Shown one piece after another: positions 23,626-33,213 of a stretch of DNA of 64,000 nucleotides; position 1 is the stretch's first letter; each line of letters opens with the position of its first letter. The notes below the pieces were generated by a model. The model made no database searches, was not told where the DNA came from, and saw only the letters and a program-made list of their open reading frames with translations. This stretch comes from Clarkia xantiana subsp. parviflora (taxonomy: Eukaryota; Streptophyta; Magnoliopsida; Myrtales; Onagraceae), in NCBI GenBank assembly GCA_036873135.1, contig JAPTYO010000024.1, positions 248,001 to 312,000 on the forward strand, in the 5' to 3' direction. A program made the position numbers and the translations under genes.

Positions 23626-26600
23626 CTAAGGATATGGGGTGGTCACTGTATCTGTTGCTACGTACTCCTTGAAGTCTCCATTGTAAATTATTTCTTCCAC
23701 TTCCACCTTCAACACCATGCAGTTGTTGGTTTGATGCCCCCAGGTCCCATGGTACTCACACCAACCCTGTGCATCTCTTCCTAGGAAGGCCTTGCCTTCC
23801 TCCCTGCATGTTGGTAGCTCTTGCTTGAGGTGCTTGTGGAAAATTTCTTCTATGCTGAGTGTGAGGGGTGTGAATGTGAAATTGACACTTCTTCCCAATG
23901 TGTCCATTTCTCTTCCTCTCATCGGAACTTCATCCAACTGCTCTGCTTCCTGTGCAAATGCCTTGTCCAGCCTTGCCTTGAGCTCTCTCATTGTGCTCGT
24001 CATGACCATCTCATAGAGCCCTCCATAGGTCCCGAATGAATTTGGATGCATGTTTCTAATGAATGCCCTTACTGCTTCTCCCCTTGTGATGTCCATGTTG
24101 GCACCATAATTGAAGAATCTCTGGAAATAGCTTGATATAGACTCCCGCGGCATTTGCTTGATATCATCTATGTAGCGGAAGCCTTTTAGGATGGAGTTCC
24201 TTGTTCTGTTCCCTATTATGGTGTCTGGCTGCCAAGGTATGGATGTCACCTTTACAGCCTTGCTCCTGTGTCTCCTTGTAGGCACTGTTTGAAAAAACTG
24301 CCTGCTCAGACGGAGTGTCACTCCACTCCTCCTCCTTCCTTGCATTTGTCTCTCTCCCCTCCTTCTTCTATCCTGGTTGGCTCCTACCATGACCACAGCC
24401 ACTGTGTCTGTCCCGTGTGATCCACGTCTCATTGAGTTGACGTAGCATTGCCTTGCAGTGCGTTGATCACCCAGGACCTCTCCAACCCCGTTCTCCGTGA
24501 TGTACTTCAGCTTCTGGTGAACAGTGGATGGCACTATTTCATATGGGTTTATGGTTGTCCTTCCTAGGATCCCATTGTAGGCTCCCAGGCTTTCAACCAC
24601 CAAGAAATTGACATTTACCTTCAGCTGGGTCCATCCTTGGCCCATGGTTACTGGTAGGGTTATCATTCCCAGGGGGTAACTTGTTGCCCCTGAGAAGCCA
24701 ACTAGAGGGAAGTTGACCGGTTTGATGTCTGCTTTGGTTTTCCCTATCTCTTCTAACACTCTCAAGCTTAGGAGGTCAGCTGAGCTGTCCCCATCCACCA
24801 AAATTCTCTTTACATCAAAATTGTCAATATCTAAAGTAATAACTAGAGCATCGTCATGTGGAAAGACAATGTGGCTCTTGTCCTTCTCCGAGAATTCGAT
24901 CTTCACTTCTTCTCCTTCTCTTGGCCTTTTTCTCCACCTTGGCACTGAGCTTAGCTTGGATGCATAGACCTCTCTTGCATTAGCAGTTGGGCCACCCGAT
25001 GCTACTCCTCCATGTATCATATTTATGACTCCTTTTTTGTTGGGTGGAGGGTTGTAATCTATCTTTCCCTTGCCCTTGTCTTTCTGTGATGGCCCTAGTT
25101 GCATACTGTTGCCCCCATGGTCTATGAATTGCTTCAGTTCTCCCCTCTGGACGATGTTGTTTATGCTTAGCTTTAGGCTAAAGCATTCATTTGTGTCGTG
25201 ACCATAAGCCTCATGGTTGTCACACCATCTATCCTTGTGATTTCCCACCATTGGGGCTCTCCACCTTGCAGGGGGTGACCAAAGCTTTTGGTTCCGCATC
25301 TCTCTAAGTACGGTGGCTGGAGTGGCGTTCAATGGGATGAACTTAATGACGTTTATTTCTCTAGCCTTTAAGGGTTCACCCATTTGGTTTCTTTGCTGTG
25401 GCGGACGCCATTCCTGCTGCCTTGCATGCTGCGGTGCCTGGGGTGGCTTGCCTTTGTTTGGCTTTTGATTATCCTCCTTGGCTGCCTGGATTTTGGCCTT
25501 CTTGCTTGCCCTGTGCCTTTCAAGGTCGATATGCGTTTTAACTCTTCCTGCAAGCTCCTCCAAGGTGCTTGCTGGCTTTTTGGCCATCTTTTCAGCCAAT
25601 GTTGACCCAAAGCGACCTAAGTTTCTGATGAAGGCTCGTATAATCTCCCCTTCGGTGATGTCTCCCTGGATGTCTGCAATATTCTGGTTGAACCTAGTAT
25701 AGTAGCTGGCCAGGGATTCATCGTATTCTTGTTTGACATCGTCAATGGAGCCTGTTCCCTTGAGGAGTTTCCTCTCCCCTAGGTATCTCTGCAGAAACTT
25801 AGCTTTTAGCTGCTCCCATGAGTGGATGCTTTCAGAGGGTAGACTGAAGAACCAATGTGAGGCCACCCCTGATAGGGTGTTTGGGAACAAGAGTGCCTTG
25901 TACCTTTCATCAGTGGTCCTCCCAAATAGGGAGGCCTCATGCTGTTGGATATGCTCTAGGGGGTCTTCCTTCCCATTGTACTTTGCAATTTGCACTGTGT
26001 GCAGGGAGTCTGGCACCCTGTTCATCTCCAGTTCCCTTGTGAAAGGGTGGTTTGTCTTGTCACTTAGACAATGCAGGCTGGGTTTCTTTGACTCATTCAA
26101 TTTCCGGGTTATCATGGCTTCTATCTCCTCCGGGGTGATCATCACCTGCGCCGGAGTATAATCCCTCTGATACCCACTGTAGTTGTAGACTGGGCTTACT
26201 GGGTTCCTTTGTCCATGCTGGTATGGACTATAGGTGTACCCTTGGTACGCCTGCTGGGGTGTTTCATGGAAGTCTTGCCTCCTTGGAGGTCTTGCTTGTC
26301 TTTCCTCCCCAAGTGGGGTGTAAGCCCTGTTGCTCTGCTGTTGCCTAGGAGGCACGAATTGTTGCCTTCCCTCTGGGGGTGGCTCCTGGTAATATCTTCT
26401 TTGTTCCTCTCGCTGCCCTGCTCGAGGGTGCGAGTAGTGCTCTTCTGTTGGGATCTGCTCTTCTTCATGAGCTTCAGTGTAAGTCCCTTGGGTGTATGCC
26501 GGCCTTGCATATGCTGTGTGGGCGCGGTTGCCATCTCTCTGTGCCGGCATCCCATACGGGTACCTTTGGGGTTGCTCTTCATAATAGTATCCCTCAGGGG

Positions 26601-26874
26601 GTGCCGTGTTGTGGGAAGGCACTCCCTGTTGTTCTCTTTCTCTCTGTGGCCTTCTTGCCCGGGGGGTGGAGGCTGTGGAGGACTCAGCCCCAGCTGGGCG
26701 TGAAGGTCCTCCCTCCTGGTTGTTCTGTTGTTGAGGAGGCTGTGGTATTTCTTGGGGCTCTGGATGCATTGGCTGCTTCCCAGGGTTAGGCTGCCTCCCT
26801 GGGGGTATGGGTTCTCTCCTCCGCCCATTGCCCCCGGGTGGGCGTTGGTGCCTAGACACCCTACTGTTCGTCAT
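23626..26874 (-). CDS. gag: E2A Gag-protease-Gag' polyprotein, 1082 aa, intact
   Basis: The domain order is the same as in the E2B protein: proline- and glutamine-rich N region, Gag core, knuckle WCDNHEAYGHDTNEC, protease-like domain, second Gag-like block and knuckle WCEYHGTWGHQTNNC. Here the protease active-site segment reads RILVDGDSSADLL; the second glycine seen in E2B (DGG) is aspartate. Two residues are missing in a lysine-aspartate run. The frame is uninterrupted over 3.2 kb, although the element has no pol and its antisense gene is broken. Confidence 0.93.
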   Translation of the reverse strand: MTNSRVSRHQRPPGGNGRRREPIPPGRQPNPGKQPMHPEPQEIPQPPQQQNNQEGGPSRPAGAESSTASTPRARRPQREREQQGVPSHNTAPPEGYYYEEQPQRYPYGMPAQRDGNRAHTAYARPAYTQGTYTEAHEEEQIPTEEHYSHPRAGQREEQRRYYQEPPPEGRQQFVPPRQQQSNRAYTPLGEERQARPPRRQDFHETPQQAYQGYTYSPYQHGQRNPVSPVYNYSGYQRDYTPAQVMITPEEIEAMITRKLNESKKPSLHCLSDKTNHPFTRELEMNRVPDSLHTVQIAKYNGKEDPLEHIQQHEASLFGRTTDERYKALLFPNTLSGVASHWFFSLPSESIHSWEQLKAKFLQRYLGERKLLKGTGSIDDVKQEYDESLASYYTRFNQNIADIQGDITEGEIIRAFIRNLGRFGSTLAEKMAKKPASTLEELAGRVKTHIDLERHRASKKAKIQAAKEDNQKPNKGKPPQAPQHARQQEWRPPQQRNQMGEPLKAREINVIKFIPLNATPATVLREMRNQKLWSPPARWRAPMVGNHKDRWCDNHEAYGHDTNECFSLKLSINNIVQRGELKQFIDHGGNSMQLGPSQKDKGKGKIDYNPPPNKKGVINMIHGGVASGGPTANAREVYASKLSSVPRWRKRPREGEEVKIEFSEKDKSHIVFPHDDALVITLDIDNFDVKRILVDGDSSADLLSLRVLEEIGKTKADIKPVNFPLVGFSGATSYPLGMITLPVTMGQGWTQLKVNVNFLVVESLGAYNGILGRTTINPYEIVPSTVHQKLKYITENGVGEVLGDQRTARQCYVNSMRRGSHGTDTVAVVMVGANQDRRRRGERQMQGRRRSGVTLRLSRQFFQTVPTRRHRSKAVKVTSIPWQPDTIIGNRTRNSILKGFRYIDDIKQMPRESISSYFQRFFNYGANMDITRGEAVRAFIRNMHPNSFGTYGGLYEMVMTSTMRELKARLDKAFAQEAEQLDEVPMRGREMDTLGRSVNFTFTPLTLSIEEIFHKHLKQELPTCREEGKAFLGRDAQGWCEYHGTWGHQTNNCMVLKVEVEEIIYNGDFKEYVATDTVTTPYP

Positions 26875-26904
26875 AGCTCGTGTAATAGCCAGGCTTTCTG
26901 TCCG

Positions 26905-26925
26905 AAGCCTACAGACGGCGCCAAG
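26905..26925 (-). promoter_or_regulatory. E2A primer binding site
   Basis: On the minus strand the sequence directly after the LTR reads cttggcgccgtctgtaggct, identical to E2B. Confidence 0.8.
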
Positions 26926-27785
26926 TGTTAGGTTATGAGATCTAGGTCAACGGGTGGTCGGTTTTGATCTCGCTCCTTACTGGGGATGTGTGTGATCCGG
27001 TATTTCTGAGTTGCCCTGTCTTAGCCTATCTTCTTCCTTCCTTCCTTCCTTCCTTTGCCTCTTCTCTCCTTCTACCCTGCAGAAGGGGCAGTACCTGACA
27101 CGGAGGGGGGGGTGGTGCCTGGTGAACCCTCTCCGATGCCTAAGTCAGTATTCTTCTTAGAGAGATAAACTAGAGAGATGTCAGAGCAAAATAATCCAAA
27201 TCGCCAAGATGATCAAATGAGTTGTGAAGGTGGGGTATTTATAGGCAACGGTGTCATTAAGGTGGCTTAATGACATCGTTAACCTTTAAACACACTTAAT
27301 TATCCTTTAAACGCATAATTAAGATCTTAGGATACGGAGAAGGTAGGCGACGTGAACCGAGTGTGGGTGTCCGAAAATGGCGCAGGGGCCCTTGGGGGGA
27401 GGAGAAATCCGACCCCCAAGGGTAGGGGTTGGGTGAGGACACCCAACCCCTCCTAGGGAGGATGGGGTTGGCCAACCCCATCCCTCCTAGGAGAGGTCGG
27501 GTTGGCCGACCCGATCTCTCCTAGGAGAGATCGGGTTGGTCCACCCGATCTCCCCAAGGAGAGATCGGGTTGGCTGACCCGATCTCTCCTAGGGGAGGTC
27601 GGGTGTGGCCACCCAACCTCACCTAGGTGAGTTTACTTTGGTCGGACGGGCGCTTCGGTCCTGTCCGAGCCGTTGATGTTCTCGCGAAGTGTTCGGGTTG
27701 AAGTTACGATTTACAATCGTTAATGGGACGATAAAAATACAACGGTTTGGAAGTCAACGGGTTCAAATTGGGCGTATATCCATCA
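26926..27785 (-). repeat. E2A 5' LTR
   Basis: The LTR is 860 bp long, bounded by tgttagg and ccatca. It is nearly identical to 6883-7743. The differences are in the G run, in the inverted-unit block and in a few single bases. Confidence 0.95.
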
Positions 27786-27790
27786 TTCCA

Positions 27791-28190
27791 CACGCGGATG
27801 GCGTGTGGAGAGAAGGTACAAGGGTGCGTTTTGTAAAAGTTGCACATCTCCACCAAATTTCCGCAGAAGGGGAACCGAATCCCCGCGCTTATCTGTCCGG
27901 CGGAGATGAACACTTCCCACTCCCGAGGACGCGTAACAGTTTGTTTCCTTCTGACAGCAGGTTGAGACTCGTACGGGAAACGAGGCTCCCAATCCGAGGT
28001 AATACACCCCTCTCTAAGGGCAATATCATATGAGGCCTTAGAAATCTCATTGACAGCGAGTTCAAAGATGAAAGGGGTCCTAGCCTCAGAACTAGCTCCG
28101 TCTAAAACGGTTATAAACAAGAAGATTTGAGAAAAGAAGAGCAAACATCAGCAAATCATGAAAACAGAGAAGAGAATCCTTACCAGACAT
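27791..28190 (-). pseudogene. E1A antisense gene, 5' part
   Basis: The start codon is at 28188-28190. A seven-base first coding exon (28184-28190) ends at a GT donor; intron 28102-28183 ends in ttttag. Exon 2 starts at 28101 and reads DGASSEARTPFIFELAVNEI onward into the Transposase_28-like domain, up to the E2A insertion. The same tiny first exon and intron are in E1B (29578-29584, 29585-29666), which supports the model. The leader is split by E1B at 28276/28277. Confidence 0.75.
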
Positions 28191-28276
28191 GATGGGGGAT
28201 CGCTGAAGAAAGATGAAGGAAGATCGGAAGGGCTGAAGGCCTTGAATCACTTGAACAGCACCAAGAACTTGGGAGA

Positions 28277-29010
28277 TGTTGGATCACGGTCGAAGCTCCG
28301 TTACGTCCTTGACGGAATGCTCTGGACTCCTGGGCTCCGCGTAATCCTGCAAAAGGGGATGACTTGGGTGGTGACCCAGAATCCCTCTCCGATGCTTAAA
28401 TGAGTATGTGATCAATGGGGGTGATAGCAGTAATCTCAATGCGTATTAGAGAGAGTGCGTTTTCTGGGGTAACTTCCTCCTTTATATAGGAGGAGGAGTT
28501 GCCCAGCTACCTGTGACCATGCTTAGCCGTTGTACCCATGATTCCGTGTATCTCGTCACAATTCCGTATATCTCGCCCCACGCTCCGCGTATCTTACCCA
28601 TACTCCGCGTATCTCGGGCACGCCCTGCGCATCTCGGGGGATTTATCTTTAACCGTCTCCCATTACTCTATCTAGTAGACAGGTTTCTCGGTCTTTATCC
28701 TCTGATCACAAGTCCCGACTCCTGTCGGGGACTCCAGAGTTGTCTCATTCTAGATCACCACCCAGGACCTTCAGTCTCTACGGGACAGGTCCAGCCTCTG
28801 CGGGGCTTTATTATCGGGGCCTTTACTAAGGCGCATCGGGGCCTGCTCGGAGGCTTCCTGTCGGGAGCGTTCAGCTCTTATGTAGGGACCGCTTAAGTCG
28901 GGGCCCTTCACGTTGGGCCTCTGGGCCTTCCAGGCTTTCGCGAGGCCCACTGGACCTACTCGCCGTTCATTGGCTGTTAACAGGGCTAACGATTTCATCG
29001 GAACCCATCA
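28277..29010 (-). repeat. E1B 3' LTR
   Basis: The LTR is 734 bp long, bounded by tgttgg and ccatca. The TATA box on the minus strand is tatataaagg at about 28490. Several short imperfect repeats with cgcgtatctcg lie at about 28540-28645. Confidence 0.95.
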
Positions 29011-29577
29011 TTTGCCCCCAAGACATGGGGGACTTTTAGTTCGTCATGTCTTCCAGTTCCAGCCCTTCCAACCTTGTTATCGGAGGCATTTATCTCGAGG
29101 TCTTCTGATATTTCCATCAGAGGCTTTTGCCTTGCACGCAATTGCTGTATAACAGATTTTCTCACTCATGATTACCTTGGGCCCACTGGACTCTGTGGAC
29201 AGTTGTCAAACCCGAGGAGACTCCTCGGTTATCACAGCATTAAATGCTAGGGATTATGAAACGACGCTCAAATCAGCGTGACTGTTGCTTTCTGAAAAAA
29301 GCGTTTATTACGTCACCACGTCTCTTCCGTACCGTCTTCTCGATATCAACGACCACGATCGCATCGTTTCATCTTCAACGGTCAAGATGTAGTCCCTCCA
29401 ATTGTCTTTTTGCTTATAAAAGCTAAAACCCTGGCATTATTCACTTCTTCTGCACTATCTCGATTTCTGCCGTTCTTGCATTCGAAGCTTCTCTCCCAAG
29501 TTCTTGGTGTTGTTCAAGTGATTCAAGGCCTTCAGCCCTTCCGATCTTCCTTCATCTTTCTTCAGCGATCCCCCATC
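29011..29577 (+). promoter_or_regulatory. E1B antisense-gene promoter and leader, with polypurine-type tract
   Basis: At the left edge, ttgcccccaagacatg is the complement of the element's G-rich tract. A TATA box ttataaaag lies at 29414-29422 on the plus strand. A TGACG-type site (ttacgtcacc, about 29308-29317) lies about 100 bp upstream. The ATG of the antisense gene is at 29578, giving a leader of about 130 bp. The same block occurs in E1A (39382-39866) and E0 (40627-41159). Confidence 0.65.
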
Positions 29578-32324
29578 ATGTCTGGTAGGGATTTTCTTCT
29601 CCTTTTTCATGATTTGCTGATGTTTGCTCTTCTTTTCTCAAATCTTCTTGTTTATAACCGTGTTAGACGGAGCTACTTCTGAGGCTAGGACCCCTTTCAT
29701 CTTTGAACTCGCTGTCAATGAGATTTCTGAGGCCTCATATGAAAATGCCCTTAGAGATGGGTGTATTACCTCGGATTGGGAGCCTCGTTTCCCGTACGAG
29801 TCTCAGCCTGCCGTCAGAAGGAAACACATTGTTACGCGTCCTCGGGAGGGGGAAGTGTTCGTCTCCGCCGGACAGATAAGCGCGGGGATTCGGTTCCCCT
29901 TCTGCGGAAATTTGGTGGAGATGTGCAACTTTTACAAAACGCATCCTTCTACCTTCTCTCCACACGCCATCCGTGTGTGGAATGCCTTCCAGCTTCTGTG
30001 CCACCGCCAGCAGTGGACGTACAGTCTACTACTCTTCCGTACCTTTTATGGCATGAAGTGCAACAAGGCTGGTGTCTGCTCCTTCTCCCCCCGACTCCCC
30101 AAGTGGACAAAGGAGCAACTTTCACGTTTATAGCGAAACTTGTAAGTTCCACAAGGATCGGGTGCTGATTCGCGACTCGGGGTCTGACAACAGCGGATGG
30201 AAGAAGTATTACTTCTTCGTCCAACACAGCTCCGTCCCATGGCCTCAATGGGAGGTTGTGGCGGACCCTGCCCCCAAGCTCCTGGACTACACTGAGGATG
30301 ACCTCAACACTCTCCAAATGGTTCAGCTCTACCGTTGGGGGGATAACTTCATACCCCTCGACGCCAACAAGCTCCTGGAGAAGGACTTGATCCACATCGG
30401 AGTCCGACTACTCGACTCTGTTTCCAAAGATTTGGTCGTCTGGGTAACACTTCTAACCATCTTGTCTTTTACCTTTGCAGCCAAGAAGGCTTCTCTGCTG
30501 ACTCATCTCATTATGAAGCAGGGCGAGACAGATGCCGTCCCAGGTGGCTCTAAGAGGAAGCGTAAGTTGGTGAAGAAGGGCGCTTCCTCTTCCGCCACCC
30601 TGTCTGCTGCTCCTCCAACCGAAGAGCATGTCGGGGCCAAGAAAGCCAGGAGGGAGGATATAGATCGGGCCTTTGGGGCCACTACCGTCGAGGAAGGTAA
30701 GCGCGTTCGTCGTGCAATTAAAAGATATAAGAAGTTGGTTCCCAGGGAGTTTATCCCCGCTGATCGGGAGTCGCGGGTTCGGGAAATTAAATACATCCTT
30801 CAAGGAGAAGTCCCCCGCGTTCTCAAGGCGGGATATTACAACTTCTTTGGGAAGGACCAGTATGTCGAACGCCAAATTCTCTGGTGTCCTAGCGGAATTC
30901 TTCCTGACTATGTTCGTCCTGCCACCGCAGGTCCATCGGAGACTCCTGCTCCGATGAAGGCTGCCACTCCAGCGGAGACTGCAGCTCCGCAAGAACTGAT
31001 GTTGGAGGATGTCCCGGCGGATGCCCAGTTCCGTCGGGTGACTGATTTGGAGGCCTCTCCTTCCGTCGAAGAGCCTGACGAGGGTGGCTTGCTTCCCCGC
31101 GGAAGGTCGGGGCCAAGGAGCCTGAGGCCCGCCGTGAGGGACGTGTCCCGGAGTCCTCCTCCCGAGCTCCGCACTCCTACTCCTGAGCTTCCTCCGACCG
31201 AGGTAGCTCCTCCCACTGATGATGCCGAGGTTATCCCTCCTCTTCCGATGGATGAAAATCTTTACAAGATTTACACCCCCGACCAGGTGACGGTTCCCTG
31301 GCGTCCGATCGAATCCCTCCAAGGGTTTTCGGTTCAACGGGGGAATCTTCAGCCTGACTTGGCCCTGCATCTGCTGGCAGGGTCAATTCCTCCCTCTTTG
31401 AGACAGCCGCTTTGCTTAACGCGGGAGGACATCGAAGAGGAGTTCCGCGCTATGGCCGTTCGTCGGATGGAGGTAATACTTTACCTTTGCTTGTTTTCTT
31501 CCTTATTCCTGTCTTCTACCATCGAATTCTAATCTTTTTTCCTTTCGCCTTAGGAAACCGCGGACCAGCAGCGCTGTTTTGCCATCGCCTTAAGTCTGGA
31601 GAGTGCTTTGGAGGAGGCTGAAGCTAAATCGGACCCCGATGCGTTAGCCAAGCTCCAGGTGGACCTCGACAAGGCGGTGGCGGCCAAGAACAAGATGGCC
31701 AAGGAGAAAACTCTCCTTGACGAGATGGCTTCGGGCCTGCTCAAGCAGGTTCAAGATCATGAGGCTGTCATGCGTCGGGAGAGGAAGATGGTCCAGGTGG
31801 AGCAGCATCGGAATGAGGCGGAGAAGAAGCAGCTCATTCACGAGAAGGGCGTCTTCACGGATCTTCTCGCGGAGACCAAGGCGAGATTTGAGGCCGAGAG
31901 GGCTGAGTTCTCTGCCAAGCTGAATGAGGCAAAGGCTCAAGGCCTCGAGGAGGGCCGCCTGCAGGGCCGCGAGGAAGGTTTCCAGCAGGGTCGCGAGGAA
32001 GGCCGCCTACAGGGCCGCGGGGAGTATCGGAATTCCGAAGAATTCAAGGTGGATGCTGTAGAGTTCTGCAAGTCCGAGGTGGAGGATGTTTTGTACAACG
32101 CCGTCGAAGAACTCTACATAGCCTACGCGGATTCCATTGACTTCACGAAGTCCGAGACTCTCGCCCCCGTCGCGGAGAAGTACTTCAACCTCCCCGCGGA
32201 GAGTGAAGAGACTGCTGCCGTGGACCCGACTCCGCCGGCTACGGAGCCTTCTGCCCAGGCCCCTCCGAACCTTGCTCCCTCTGATATTGCTGAGGATCCA
32301 TCTTCCAACAAAGATCAAGTCTAA
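29578..32324 (+). pseudogene. E1B antisense gene (Transposase_28-like, coiled-coil C region)
   Basis: The model has exon 1 at 29578-29584, intron 29585-29666, exon 2 from 29667, at least one more intron near 30418-30480 whose donor is unclear, intron 31473-31553, and a last exon 31554-32324. The product starts MSDGATSEARTPF and contains a Transposase_28-like domain (to about 30420), a basic region with KRKRKLVKKG, a proline-rich middle, then a long charged coiled coil with GR-EEG repeats and an acidic tail ending NKDQV. Near 30134 this copy lacks eight bases that E1A has (after caactttcacgttt), which puts a TAG in frame. It is therefore broken, but at a different place from E1A. The function is unknown. 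Confidence 0.8.
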
Positions 32325-33213
32325 TGTTACATCTTTTTAGTCCTTGTAGTTTTTCTCCTTCGTCTTTTGTATCAGAACTCCTAGGCCTTCGAGCCTTTAT
32401 GTAAGGAATTTATTTTATCTGTTTTGATCTCGACAATCGTTTGCACTTATTTAAAGCGGCTTTAAACTCGTTACTCAGAACGTTCCGATGCACCATTTGA
32501 GATGACTCCATACGTCCTTCCGACGCTTGACTCGGGACTTCACCATTTAAGGCTTCTCGTCCAATCGGGACTTCACCACTTAAGGTTTCTCGTCCAATCG
32601 GGACTTCACCACTTAAGGCTTCTCGTCCAATCGGGACTTCACCACTTAAGGTTTCTCGTCCAATCGCACATCATTAAGATGATTTCATCATACCCTTTGA
32701 GGCTTTTATCGCGTCCTTTCAGACGACTTTAGACATACCCGTTAGGGCTTTTGTCCACGTCATATAGACGACTTACGCGGACCCACTAGGGCTTTTTTCA
32801 TACCCGTTAAGGCTTTTGGCCGCATCATATAGACGACTTACGCGGACCTGTTAAGGCTTTTCGTACCCGTTAAGGCTTTTGGCCGCATCATATAGACGAC
32901 TTACGCGGACCCATTAGGGCCCTTTCGTACCTAGGCTTTTGGTTGCATCATATAGACGACTTATACGTACCTCGTAGGGCTTTTGTCCGTACCTGTTAAG
33001 GCTTTTTGCCGCGCCATAAAGGCGACTTACTCGTACCTCGGAAGGCTTTTATCGTACCTCGGAAGGCTTTTGTCGCGTCCTTCAGGACGTCTTACTAACA
33101 GTTAGAATAATTCTGAAAATAATTTGATCGGAAGCAACTTCTTTTATTAATAACTCAAAGCTTTGCTTACATCGGATTGATAGATAACTTGCGCCATTCG
33201 CGGCGACTTAATA
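32325..33213. repeat. E1B 3' non-coding region with tandem arrays
   Basis: This is the mirror of 3686-4574. Four 33-bp units with ggacttcaccacttaagg lie at about 32533-32665, then degenerate units of about 60 bp with catatagacgacttacgcgg up to about 33090. No gene is seen. Confidence 0.85.

Larger units (their letters stand above)
6883..27785 (-). mobile_element. E2A: pol-less gypsy-like retrotransposon, minus orientation, interrupted by E2B
   Basis: The LTRs are 6883-7743 (3') and 26926-27785 (5'), flanked by the 5-bp duplication TTCCA at 6878-6882 and 27786-27790. Without the E2B insert (10761-21283 plus one TSD copy) the element is about 10.4 kb. In its own direction the order is LTR, primer site, a 1082-aa Gag-protease-Gag' protein, a 49-bp tandem array, a convergent antisense gene, a long leader-like region, a G-rich polypurine-type tract and LTR. 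No reverse transcriptase, RNase H or integrase is present. The two LTRs differ by only about five substitutions by eye, so the insertion is recent. Confidence 0.95.

Noticed and set aside
29667..30420. Calling the antisense product a transposase
   Set aside because: The family name Transposase_28 is historical. No D-D-E catalytic set is seen, and the long coiled-coil tail does not support an enzyme.
30444..30480. 37-nt intron in the E1B antisense gene (gtaaca to tgcag)
   Set aside because: It is too short for a plant intron. The acceptor may be real, but the donor is probably further upstream, near 30418.
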